Positions 16,691 through 24,586 of a stretch of 64,000 bases of DNA are shown in pieces (positions within the stretch are counted from its first letter, which is position 1; each line of letters opens with the position of its first letter). The notes beneath the pieces were generated by a model. That model searched no databases. It was not told the DNA's origin and saw only the letters and a program-made list of their open reading frames with translations. The stretch is from positions 1 to 64,000 of the forward strand of contig JAVBQO010000002.1 in NCBI GenBank assembly GCA_031548885.1, in the 5' to 3' direction. Origin of the DNA: JAVBQO01 sp031548885 (GTDB lineage Bacteria > Patescibacteriota > Saccharimonadia > Saccharimonadales > Saccharimonadaceae). The translations under genes and the position numbers were made by a program.

Positions 16691-17946
16691 TGCGTCGATT
16701 TGCACTTTTTGCCATCGCAATCGTGTTTGTGGCTTCAATACATACCAACTCAGTCGGTGCGGCGATTTCTCTTGATTATATGAGTTCCAATGTTGAGTTT
16801 TATGATCCCAACTGGACGAATGACACTTGCGACGCGAGTGGTTCCGGCACAAGCTCAACAATCGTTCAAACAACTTTGCCATCCGAAACTGTGAGTTATC
16901 TTGACGGACGAAATGTCAAAAAACTTGCTGAGCAAAATATGGCTCGATACCAGGCGGCTCAGACAGCGACGGGCATACCTTGGCAAGCTGTCGCTGCCCT
17001 ACATTACCGCGAGGCGGGCATGAACCCAAATTCAAGTATCTATAACGGCGCAGCTCTGGGAAGTGGCACAAATGTCGACGGACAAGTTGTTGTCAGTGAT
17101 GCAAACCAGGATGCCATCAACGCAACAAACCATTTCAAAAAAATGGCATCGAGTGTTTACAAAATAAATATGACAAACCCTGGCAGTCTCACGCTCGAGG
17201 ATTGGGGCAATGCGTTTTTGGCATACAACAGGGGCGCGTTGTACAAAAATAACGGAAAGACGTATGATCAGTCGCCGTATGTCATGAATGGATTCGATAG
17301 TAATCATATGGATATGAACTGGGTTGGTGGCGCAGCCGATCCCGGATCGTCAACCAGAAACGGTGGAAAAGATGGCAACAAAGCTGGTGCGCTAGCCGTT
17401 ATGGCGTATCTCGGCATCACAAAGCTCGGTGCTGGATGTTCCGGCACTGGTGCTGGCAATGGCGATATTGTCAAAACCGCTCTTGGTCTCGCACACACCT
17501 CGCCAGTCAATACCGGTACTCGCTTCAAAAAAGACGCTACTCCAGCCTATCAATCAGCTCAACCGAAATACAACGGAAGCAAGAGTGCTGGAACATGTTT
17601 AGAAGATCAGTGGAGCGATTGCGGTGTGTTTGTATCCACTGTTATGCATATGTCGGGCGTTGACCTTGATTTCCCGGTGCGGTCAACCAAAACTATGATT
17701 GGATATATAAAAAATTCCAGTAAATACACTGTTATTGAGAACCCAACTGTGGAACAGCTACAACCAGGCGATATTTTGGTTTACAATAATTCCATCAGAG
17801 GACATATTATGATTTTCACTGGCAAAAATGGTAATTACACAAGCGCTGAAGCTTCGTTGTGCGAACGCGTCCCAAGTGTCAGAACCGCCGGTAGTGTAAC
17901 TTTTCAACTTGGCCAATCAGGTGTAATAGCAGGGAGATTAAAATGA
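16690..17946 (+). CDS. Secreted wall hydrolase: lysozyme-like plus NlpC/P60-like domains
   Basis: 418 residues. Signal peptide 1-25 (ending VGA). Residues about 75-240 form a lysozyme-type fold (IPWQAVAALHYREAG with Glu107 as probable catalytic acid, FLAYNRG). The C-terminal ~130 residues look like NlpC/P60: DCGVFVS with nucleophile Cys311 and RGHIMIF with His372. Such two-headed hydrolases (VirB1-like) open the peptidoglycan for type IV secretion channels. Overlaps the preceding gene by 1 nt and the following one by 4 nt, so it belongs to the same operon. Catalytic roles are predicted from motifs only. Confidence 0.82.
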   Translation: MRRFALFAIAIVFVASIHTNSVGAAISLDYMSSNVEFYDPNWTNDTCDASGSGTSSTIVQTTLPSETVSYLDGRNVKKLAEQNMARYQAAQTATGIPWQAVAALHYREAGMNPNSSIYNGAALGSGTNVDGQVVVSDANQDAINATNHFKKMASSVYKINMTNPGSLTLEDWGNAFLAYNRGALYKNNGKTYDQSPYVMNGFDSNHMDMNWVGGAADPGSSTRNGGKDGNKAGALAVMAYLGITKLGAGCSGTGAGNGDIVKTALGLAHTSPVNTGTRFKKDATPAYQSAQPKYNGSKSAGTCLEDQWSDCGVFVSTVMHMSGVDLDFPVRSTKTMIGYIKNSSKYTVIENPTVEQLQPGDILVYNNSIRGHIMIFTGKNGNYTSAEASLCERVPSVRTAGSVTFQLGQSGVIAGRLK

Positions 17947-18539
17947 AAAAACGATGGTGGATATTAATCGCAATCGCATCAATCATAATTGTAGTTTTCG
18001 CAATTATTTTTCGCGCCACAGCCGACGTGAAAACAGGCCTGCAGTTCTATTTGGCACCAGATAATGTTTCCGTGTCGATAGACGGCCAAAAATCATTCGT
18101 TGTATCGTACGGATCGAAAACAAAGATAGCACCGGGAGAATATTCATTGGAATTTTCATCCGACGGATTTGAATCAACGACACAGAAGTTTACTGTAACC
18201 GATAATCAGCTTACCCCCATATATCTAAGTCTTACGCCGATATCCGATGAGGCGAAGTCCATCATGCAAACAGAGGATATGCAGCTACGTGGCGATCGAG
18301 CCGGCGGCTACGAAAACTCAGTTGAATCAACCAAACTCGAGGAGGATTATCCATTTATTGACAAACTCCCTATATACGCCGAATATTACACTGTTGCGCC
18401 ATGTAACGACGGCGACACGGTTGTTATCTGTGTTTCGCTCTATATGGACAATGAAACGCAGCGTCAAAACGCGGTTGATGATATGAAAAACGCCGGCATA
18501 GATACCAGCAGTGTGAAAATTATCTACAAAGATATTTGA
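17943..18539 (+). CDS. Membrane-anchored PEGA-like protein
   Basis: 198 residues: N-terminal helix 5-23, then a beta-rich segment (about 33-100) resembling PEGA-type repeats (VSVSIDGQKSF, KIAPGEYSLEFSSDGFE), then a domain with two Cys (PCNDGDTVVICVS). Probably extracytoplasmic. It is the last gene of the secretion operon; its 3' end overlaps the convergent recF gene by 16 nt, so the two transcripts share no intergenic terminator. Confidence 0.65.
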   Translation: MKKRWWILIAIASIIIVVFAIIFRATADVKTGLQFYLAPDNVSVSIDGQKSFVVSYGSKTKIAPGEYSLEFSSDGFESTTQKFTVTDNQLTPIYLSLTPISDEAKSIMQTEDMQLRGDRAGGYENSVESTKLEEDYPFIDKLPIYAEYYTVAPCNDGDTVVICVSLYMDNETQRQNAVDDMKNAGIDTSSVKIIYKDI

Positions 18540-19522
18540 TGAAAGTTTTTGTCGTTTGCAACATCGATGCTAGTTATGATTGTTTGCAAATCACCTTTAA
18601 TTGATAGATTGTTCCGTCGATCATCATCAATTTCACCAAATATATCGTCAAACAACAATATTGGGTCGCCTTTGTACTTTTTTGTAAGGCTAATAATCGC
18701 GTAATACACCGAAACAATAATTGTTCGATTTTCGCCACGCGATGCGGTTGTTTTTGCCGGCAACGAATTGAACTCGAAAAGCACGTCGTGTTTTTGCGGA
18801 CCGATATTAGTATAGAATAAATTTTCATTATTATTTAACGCACGCATAATATCTTGCTTGGACGTATTTTGATCGCAATCATATCTCACACCAATCACAT
18901 CATTATTGTTCGAAATCGCGTCATAAATATTTGTGATTTGTTTGTTTATTTCTTCAATCCACCTTTTTCTAAAATTGATAATTTCCACAGCCAAATCAGC
19001 GAATTGCACATCCCACACGAATAAGTCGTCGTGATCTGCACCTTGTTTTAATAAATTATTCCGCTGCTGCAAAACACGCTCAAATTTTCGCAGATTCACG
19101 GCGTGTTGACTGTTAATTTGCGAAATAAATCTATCTACAAAATTACGTCGATTACCTGGCGATCCATAGATAATATTCAAATCATTCGGCTCAAACAAAA
19201 CCACCGGCATCTTATACTTTACAGGTAGCCGCGAAAAACTCTGCCCGTCAACCACAAACTCCTTGGTGCCGTTATTGAATTTCACCGTGCGGCTTTCGCC
19301 ATCGTCAAATTCGACGTCGACGCGCCACCAATCCTCGCCGCGTCGAACAATCTCAGCGAAATTCGAACGCCATGATTTTCCCTGCAATGCAATGCAAACC
19401 GCTTCGATAATACTAGTTTTGCCGCTACCATTCGAACCGGTAATCACAACTGTACCGGGCAAAAATTCTGCCGTATAATCGCGGTGTTTGCGAAAATTTT
19501 GCAGCCGGACGTTTGTAATCAT
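18524..19522 (-). CDS. recF: DNA replication/repair protein RecF
   Basis: SMC-like ATPase that loads RecA at gaps. 332 residues with N-terminal ITNVRLQNFRKH, Walker A GSNGSGKTS at 30-38, RLPVKYKMPVVLFEPNDL, the signature region SRGENRTIIVSVYYAII and Walker B ILLFDDIFGEID near the C-terminus. Slightly shorter than the 350-370 residues usual for RecF. Starts in a TAATG overlap with the dnaN stop, the classical dnaA-dnaN-recF order. Confidence 0.95.
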   Translation of the reverse strand: MITNVRLQNFRKHRDYTAEFLPGTVVITGSNGSGKTSIIEAVCIALQGKSWRSNFAEIVRRGEDWWRVDVEFDDGESRTVKFNNGTKEFVVDGQSFSRLPVKYKMPVVLFEPNDLNIIYGSPGNRRNFVDRFISQINSQHAVNLRKFERVLQQRNNLLKQGADHDDLFVWDVQFADLAVEIINFRKRWIEEINKQITNIYDAISNNNDVIGVRYDCDQNTSKQDIMRALNNNENLFYTNIGPQKHDVLFEFNSLPAKTTASRGENRTIIVSVYYAIISLTKKYKGDPILLFDDIFGEIDDDRRNNLSIKGDLQTIITSIDVANDKNFHQISL

Positions 19523-20616
19523 TACGATTTGACAGGCATGACAATATGTTTGTAATCGTTAGACTTTTCGGCTGTGAGGAGCGATGGCGCGAGCTTTCCC
19601 GAAAACTGAAATTTCGCGGTGCTGCCATCCAAACAATTGAGTGCGTCGAGCAAATATTTCGAATTGAGCGTAATCGATCCGTCGCCGGTCACGTTTGCTT
19701 CGACCTCGGATGTGTTTTCGCCCAGTTGCGATGCGATCGAGTGAATCGACAACATCGCCGTTACCGGATCAACCTTGATCGTTACTGAACCGGCGCTTTC
19801 GCGCGAAAATAGTTCGGAAATTTTGGCGATACGTTGAAATTCTGATTTTTCCAAAACCGCCGAAGTTTCAGTTGTTTTTGGAATCAGTTGCCGATAATCG
19901 ATGAAATTCCCGTCGATCAGCCGGCTCGTCACAATCACATCGCCGATTTCGAAACTTATCTGGTCGTCGCTGATTTTGATATCCACATTTTCTACATCGT
20001 CGCTCAGCACGCGCACCACATCGGTTAATGTTGTACTAGGGATGATCGCCTTGATATCCCCATCAAACGGCATCAATTTTCGCTCCGCTAAACGATAACC
20101 ATCAGTTGCCGTCATGAACAAATCGCCTTCGAATGAATGGAAATAAACGCCGGTCAAAATCGGCCGCGTCGTGTCGTTGCTGGCCACTTGCGCAGTTTGC
20201 GAAACCGCTCGTTTTAACAATTCCGCCGGCATGATGATTTGCCGAGCGTTCTGAATTTCTGGCAGTGCAGGGAATTCGTCGGCAATCACGGCGTTGATAG
20301 TCGAGCGGTAATTCCCAGCGATGATGTGTAGCTTCGTTTGATCCTCGACGTCCAATGTGATGTTGGTTTTTGGCAGATTAGCCACGAATTCAGTCATCAA
20401 TTTGGCTGGTACGGTAATCACGCCGTCGCTTTCAACTTTGGCGCCGATAAATTCCGTGATTGCAATTTCCAAATTTGTAGCCGCCAACATCAACCGATTA
20501 TTTTCAGTGCGAATCAAAATATTATTCAAAATCGGCAAACTAGTTCGGCTGCTAGCGACGCGCCCGACCGTGCTTAAAGCTTTCGTGAGATTTTCCTGTG
20601 TGACAGTTATTTTCAT
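19522..20616 (-). CDS. dnaN: DNA polymerase III beta sliding clamp
   Basis: 364 residues, normal for the clamp. Three repeated domains are visible: the N-terminal KITVTQENLTKALSTVGRV, the central SNDTTRPILTGVYF and TDGYRLAERK, and the C-terminal YLLDALNCLDG ... KHIVMPVKS end (typical is MPMR-L). Encoded on minus between dnaA and recF and separated from dnaA by a 264-nt region with DnaA boxes. Confidence 0.96.
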   Translation of the reverse strand: MKITVTQENLTKALSTVGRVASSRTSLPILNNILIRTENNRLMLAATNLEIAITEFIGAKVESDGVITVPAKLMTEFVANLPKTNITLDVEDQTKLHIIAGNYRSTINAVIADEFPALPEIQNARQIIMPAELLKRAVSQTAQVASNDTTRPILTGVYFHSFEGDLFMTATDGYRLAERKLMPFDGDIKAIIPSTTLTDVVRVLSDDVENVDIKISDDQISFEIGDVIVTSRLIDGNFIDYRQLIPKTTETSAVLEKSEFQRIAKISELFSRESAGSVTIKVDPVTAMLSIHSIASQLGENTSEVEANVTGDGSITLNSKYLLDALNCLDGSTAKFQFSGKLAPSLLTAEKSNDYKHIVMPVKS

Positions 20617-20880
20617 GCTTGTTCCTTATTGTTATATAAATTAGTAGTAATAGTAATAGGTGTAGTGGAAACTGCGGAAAAATACCCGATTAACAGATGT
20701 GAAATTGGCGAAAAAATGTGTGCAAAAGTCTGTGTAATTAATGCGTTGAAATGTGAATAACTACGATAGTTTTTCCGCAGTTCAAAAAATAACGAACTAA
20801 TTTTCCACATCTCACACAATTTATTTCCACGATTATTTCGCAAGTTTCGCACTGTTGTTTGCACGGGTTTTTCGCAATTT
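20617..20880. other. dnaA-dnaN intergenic region with DnaA boxes (possible origin segment)
   Basis: A 264-nt AT-rich gap. It holds a perfect TTATNCACA box (TTATTCACA, minus, 20752-20760), TTTTCCACA at 20801-20809 and a 13-bp inverted repeat AACTGCGGAAAAA (20670-20682) / TTTTTCCGCAGTT (20770-20782) whose arms contain the box-like TTTTCCGCA. It also provides the dnaN leader. Confidence 0.5.
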
Positions 20881-22236
20881 CTACACATACAATTTCTCCC
20901 GAATTTCAGCAACTTGCTCGCGAATTGTCATATCTAATTTGATAGCTTTTTCGATTTTGTCAACTGAATGCATGGCAGTTGTGTGATCTTTTCGGCCGAG
21001 TTCATTGGCGATTTTCGGAAAACTCAAATGCAATTCGCTGCGCAACAAATACATCGCCAGTTGCCGCGGCACCGCGATATGTTTGTCACGCGCCGGGCTG
21101 CACATCTCGTCAGTTTTTAATTGAAAATAATGAGCGGTCTTGTCAATAATCTGTTTCGCAGTAATATGTTTTGGTCGACTAACACGCGCACTACCGATCA
21201 AACCGCTGGCCGTGGAAACGTCGGCTTCAATACCACGCATTTCGCAGTAGGCGAGCAGTTGATTAAGCGCACCCTCGAGTTCGCGAATATTCGTTTTGAT
21301 ATTGTCCGCCAAATATTCGGTGGTTTCGCGCGGCAACTCGACATTTGACCCAGCGGCTTTGGCTTCGATGATCGCACAACGCGTTTCATAATCCGGCAAA
21401 TTGATATCAATCGCCATACCCATTTGAAACCGACTACGCAGGCGGTCAGTCAGCGTCGGAATATTGGTCGGCGGCCGGTCGCTACTAATAACAATCTGTT
21501 TGTTTTGCTGGTGCAAGGCGTTGAAAGTGTGGAAAAATTCCTCTTGGGTTTTTTCTTTGCCAGCAATAAACTGGATATCGTCAACGATCAATACGTCGAT
21601 ATTGCGATATGTTTCGGAAAAACCTTTTTTCTTGAACCGAATGTGATCCAGAAAATCATTCACAAAAGTTTCGGTCGAAACGTACAAAACTTTCAAATCG
21701 GCGTTTTTCGCAACGATTTCATTGCCGATTGCTTGAATCAAATGCGTTTTTCCCAAACCAACGCCGCCGTACACAAATATCGGGTTGTAGCGCGCGCCGG
21801 GGTTGGCCGCGGCGGCTTGGCTGGCGGCGTAGGCCAGATCGTTTGACGAGCCAACGATAAAGTTGTCGAATCGATAGCGCGGGTTTAACCCAGATTGGTT
21901 AACCGGTTTTGCCTGCGAAAGTTTCGGCGCGATGATTTGTTCGGCACGTTTTTCGATCAGTGATTCGTCGCTACGCACTGATTTTTTGGATTTGATGACG
22001 TAGTTGATTTTCGGATTAGAAAATCCGTTTTTTTGCAAAATCGACGCGATAGTTTGATTAAATTTGATTTCAAACTGGTTTTTCGCAAACACATTTGGCA
22101 CGGCGATTTGAATAAACTCGCCGTCAATCTCAATCAATTCCGTTGGTTTGAACCACGTCGTGAACGTGGCGTGCGAAACCGACAGCTCAATCTCGCCCAG
22201 CACCGTTTGCCACAAAACCGTCTCTTGTTGCTGCAT
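20881..22236 (-). CDS. dnaA: Chromosomal replication initiator DnaA
   Basis: 451 residues. Domain I at 1-80, short linker, AAA+ domain III with Walker A GGVGLGKTH at 157-165 and Walker B LIVDDIQF at 216-223, sensor TDRLRSRFQMG, and domain IV with the DNA-binding signature near 400-430 (RKDHTTAMHSV). Length and motifs are complete. Shine-Dalgarno GAGGGA precedes the ATG by 4 nt. DnaA boxes on both sides of the gene suggest autoregulation as well as origin function. Confidence 0.98.
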   Translation of the reverse strand: MQQQETVLWQTVLGEIELSVSHATFTTWFKPTELIEIDGEFIQIAVPNVFAKNQFEIKFNQTIASILQKNGFSNPKINYVIKSKKSVRSDESLIEKRAEQIIAPKLSQAKPVNQSGLNPRYRFDNFIVGSSNDLAYAASQAAAANPGARYNPIFVYGGVGLGKTHLIQAIGNEIVAKNADLKVLYVSTETFVNDFLDHIRFKKKGFSETYRNIDVLIVDDIQFIAGKEKTQEEFFHTFNALHQQNKQIVISSDRPPTNIPTLTDRLRSRFQMGMAIDINLPDYETRCAIIEAKAAGSNVELPRETTEYLADNIKTNIRELEGALNQLLAYCEMRGIEADVSTASGLIGSARVSRPKHITAKQIIDKTAHYFQLKTDEMCSPARDKHIAVPRQLAMYLLRSELHLSFPKIANELGRKDHTTAMHSVDKIEKAIKLDMTIREQVAEIREKLYV

Positions 22237-22500
22237 TATCCCTCGCTAACCACACATAACATTTGCACCAATTGTAACAGAAGCTGTGAGTTTTCCACAA
22301 GTGAATCAGAGTAGAAAATATCGTATGCAAAAATACCCGCGCCTTTCGGTTAAGTTTTCCACAATATACAACTCAATCTAGTAGACTATGGAAAAAATCG
22401 CCAAATCTGTGGAAAAGTTTCGAGTAAAAACCAAGGATTATAGCCACGTGTCAACAACCTACTTGGTAAAAATCCGAAAGTTTGATAAAATGTACCAGAT
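22237..22500. other. Candidate oriC between dnaA and rpmH
   Basis: Non-coding 264 nt between divergent dnaA and rpmH. It has three copies of the box TTTTCCACA (22291-22299 plus, 22355-22363 plus, 22408-22416 minus) in an AT-rich background. Replication genes flank it and coding strand switches here, as at many bacterial origins. The GC-skew test could not be run. Confidence 0.6.
22463..22491 (+). promoter_or_regulatory. promoter of rpmH
   Basis: TTGGTA, 17-nt spacer, TAAAAT. The -10 ends 9 nt before the rpmH ATG, so the mRNA would have almost no leader. Confidence 0.65.
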
Positions 22501-22641
22501 ATGCCAAAACGAACTCATCAACCAAAAGTCCGCCGCCGCGCCCGAAAACACGGTTTTCGCGCTCGCATGAGCAGCAAGGCTGGTCAAACTGTGCTCAAAC
22601 GCCGCCGCAACAAAAATCGCAGCGCACTCAGCACTCAATAA
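22501..22641 (+). CDS. rpmH: 50S ribosomal protein L34
   Basis: 46-residue basic protein with the L34 pattern: MPKRTHQPK, RRRARKHGFRARM, GQTVLKRRRNKNR. It is a little longer at the C-terminus than most L34 proteins and starts PKRT rather than KRTY, but the core is unmistakable. Located in the conserved rpmH-rnpA-yidC-jag order next to dnaA. Confidence 0.95.
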   Translation: MPKRTHQPKVRRRARKHGFRARMSSKAGQTVLKRRRNKNRSALSTQ

Positions 22642-22646
22642 AATTC

Positions 22647-22675
22647 CGCCCGATCACAAACATCGGGCGATTTTT
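22647..22675 (+). terminator. terminator/attenuator after rpmH
   Basis: Eight-bp stem CGCCCGAT/ATCGGGCG with a 7-nt loop followed by ATTTTT, six nt after the rpmH stop. The rnpA -10 box follows only 3 nt later, so rnpA has its own start. Confidence 0.8.
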
Positions 22676-22678
22676 ATG

Positions 22679-22684
22679 TATAAT
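22679..22684 (+). promoter_or_regulatory. -10 box of rnpA, leaderless-type
   Basis: TATAAT ending seven nucleotides before the rnpA ATG. The -35 region overlaps the rpmH terminator loop and is poor. Confidence 0.5.
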
Positions 22685-22691
22685 AATTTCT

Positions 22692-23063
22692 ATGATTGGC
22701 AATTCGTACCGATTTCACGGTCATGGCAGTTTGCGTTACGTGTATCGAAATGGCCGAAACGTGCGCTCGCGCTGGGTCGCGGCGCGATTTATTGATAATC
22801 CGCGTCGTTCCAAACCACGTTTCGCTGTCGTGATAAGCAAAAAAGTTTTCAAATCGGCCGTCAAACGCAACCGAATTCGCCGCCGCGTCTACGAAATTGT
22901 ACGCGCAAATATTACCGAAAATTCGCCGAATATCGATATCGTTTTGACGATTTATTCGCCAGAAGTTTTGGATGCGCCTGGCGTCGAATTGACACGACAA
23001 ATCACGCAAATTCTGCGCGAAACTGGCTTTATCCGGCGACAAACTGACGAAATAATGGTATAA
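22692..23063 (+). CDS. rnpA: Ribonuclease P protein component
   Basis: 123 residues; cofactor of RNase P in tRNA 5' maturation. Contains the family features: N-terminal GNSYRFHGHGSLRYVYRNG, FAVVISKKVFKSAVKRNRIRRRVYE (RNR box) and the C-terminal helix region. The start at 22692 is chosen because the ORF can extend back through the rpmH terminator, which is implausible. Confidence 0.94.
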   Translation: MIGNSYRFHGHGSLRYVYRNGRNVRSRWVAARFIDNPRRSKPRFAVVISKKVFKSAVKRNRIRRRVYEIVRANITENSPNIDIVLTIYSPEVLDAPGVELTRQITQILRETGFIRRQTDEIMV

Positions 23064-23064
23064 T
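23059..23064 (+). promoter_or_regulatory. -10 box of yidC
   Basis: TATAAT overlapping the rnpA stop codon, with GCGACA 17 nt upstream. Unlike its neighbours, yidC has a leader with a Shine-Dalgarno. Confidence 0.4.
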
Positions 23065-23091
23065 TTCTCCAAGTCTAACGGAGTTTTGCTG

Positions 23092-24075
23092 ATGAATATT
23101 TTCGACGTTTTAATTGTGCAGCCGATTTTCAACTTTTTACTGTTTATTTACAACTATATCGGTGATTTTGGCATCGCGATTATTTTGCTAACAATCGTCA
23201 TTCGATTGCTGTTGTGGCCGCTGGTGAAAAAGCAATTGCGTCAAACCAAATTGATGCGAAAAATCCAGCCGGAATTGAAAAAAATCAAAGCCAAAGCCAA
23301 AGGCAATAAACAACTTGAATCGCAAATGATGATGGAGTTGTACCGCGAAAAAGGCGTCAAGCCGTTCGGTTCAATTTTGATTTTGCTGATTCAATTACCG
23401 ATTTTTTTGGCGATTTTTCGCGTCGTGCGAATTTTTAGCGAACACGCCGACCAAATCGAACAATATACGTACGGTTTTTTGAAAAATTTCGACCGCGTCA
23501 AAGATATCCTCAGCGATCCGTCGTCATTCGACCCGAATCTACTAGGGATTATCGACCTGTCCAAACACGCTATTGGCCAAGGTTCGACATATTGGCCACT
23601 GTTGATTTTGGCGGCCGTGGCGGCACTTTTCCAATATATCCAATCGAAACAAACCATGCCACAAACCGACGAAAAGAAAAAACTGCGCGACATGTTCCGT
23701 GACGCCGCCGAAGGCAAACAAGCCGACCAGGCCGAAATGAGCGGTGCTATGATGCGAAATATGAGCATGATTTTCCCGATAATGACGTTTGTGATTTCGA
23801 TAAATCTGCCGGGCGCGGTGGTGTTGTATTACGCGACGACGTCGATTGTGGCGGTTATCCAGCAAGCGTTCGTGTTGCGCGAAGACGAAGAAGAATTGGA
23901 AAAACTGGCCAGCGAACCAAACAAAAAACGTGCCAAAAAAGCCCAAGAAGCCGTCATCGTTAAACAGCCAGCTGCGAAAAAATCCGCTCATGTGTCGTCA
24001 AAATCCGTCAAAGCCAAATCATCCACCAACTCCGGCGGTCAGACCGTAGTGCGGCGTATTTCCGCCAAAAAATAA
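23092..24075 (+). CDS. yidC: Membrane protein insertase YidC/Oxa1
   Basis: 327 residues. N-terminal helix near 8-28, the YidC core with IAIILLTIVIRLLLWPLVKKQLRQTKLM (conserved Arg in the groove), the coiled hairpin rich in Lys (KKIKAKAKGN), ILILLIQLPIFLAIF, and a long Lys/Ser-rich basic tail for ribosome binding. ATG at 23092 preferred to the TTG two codons earlier: CGGAG lies 8 nt upstream of it. Confidence 0.94.
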   Translation: MNIFDVLIVQPIFNFLLFIYNYIGDFGIAIILLTIVIRLLLWPLVKKQLRQTKLMRKIQPELKKIKAKAKGNKQLESQMMMELYREKGVKPFGSILILLIQLPIFLAIFRVVRIFSEHADQIEQYTYGFLKNFDRVKDILSDPSSFDPNLLGIIDLSKHAIGQGSTYWPLLILAAVAALFQYIQSKQTMPQTDEKKKLRDMFRDAAEGKQADQAEMSGAMMRNMSMIFPIMTFVISINLPGAVVLYYATTSIVAVIQQAFVLREDEEELEKLASEPNKKRAKKAQEAVIVKQPAAKKSAHVSSKSVKAKSSTNSGGQTVVRRISAKK

Positions 24076-24105
24076 TTTCACTTTTCGTTAACAAAGGAGG
24101 AAACT

Positions 24106-24585
24106 ATGGACACAACAAATCTGGACCGCGAAGCGTCGATTCTGTTTGCGAAAAAGTATCTGGAGGATTTACTATCGTTTTTCGGACTCAACACCGATAT
24201 TATCGCGTCGGCGGACGAAGATGTGATCGAGTTATCAGTGCCGTCGACATATTTGAATGGTTTTTTGATTGGCGCGCGCGGCGAAACATTGCGCAGCCTA
24301 CAGTTCATGATTTCTACAACTTTGCGGCAAAAAGACGCTGAGTTGGTGCGCGTCAACGTCGATGTGGCTGATTACAAAAAACATCACAATGAAAAATTAG
24401 CTGAACAAGTTGAAAAATGGGCTGACGAAGTTTTATCAACTGGCGAAACCAAACACTTGCGACCGATGAATCCAGCCGAACGCCGCGTTGTACACAAAGT
24501 GGTCGGCGAATACTCAGAACTCGCTACCGAATCAGAGGGCGAGGGTCGCGATCGTCACGTGGTTTTGAGTAAAAAAGCCGAGTAA
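24106..24585 (+). CDS. jag: Jag/KhpB-type RNA-binding protein (KH-R3H)
   Basis: 159 residues. N-terminal Jag-like region, KH domain with GFLIGARGETLRSLQ at about 51-65, and a C-terminal R3H-like part with RPMNPAERRVVHKVV and a Glu/Arg-rich end. Very strong Shine-Dalgarno AAAGGAGG 6 nt before the ATG. Its stop is separated by one base from the convergent glycosyltransferase gene. Confidence 0.92.
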   Translation: MDTTNLDREASILFAKKYLEDLLSFFGLNTDIIASADEDVIELSVPSTYLNGFLIGARGETLRSLQFMISTTLRQKDAELVRVNVDVADYKKHHNEKLAEQVEKWADEVLSTGETKHLRPMNPAERRVVHKVVGEYSELATESEGEGRDRHVVLSKKAE

Positions 24586-24586
24586 A

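Noticed and set aside
22482..22691. Longer N-terminus for rnpA
   Set aside because: It would read through rpmH out of frame and through a terminator; the ATG at 22692 fits the family and the -10 box.
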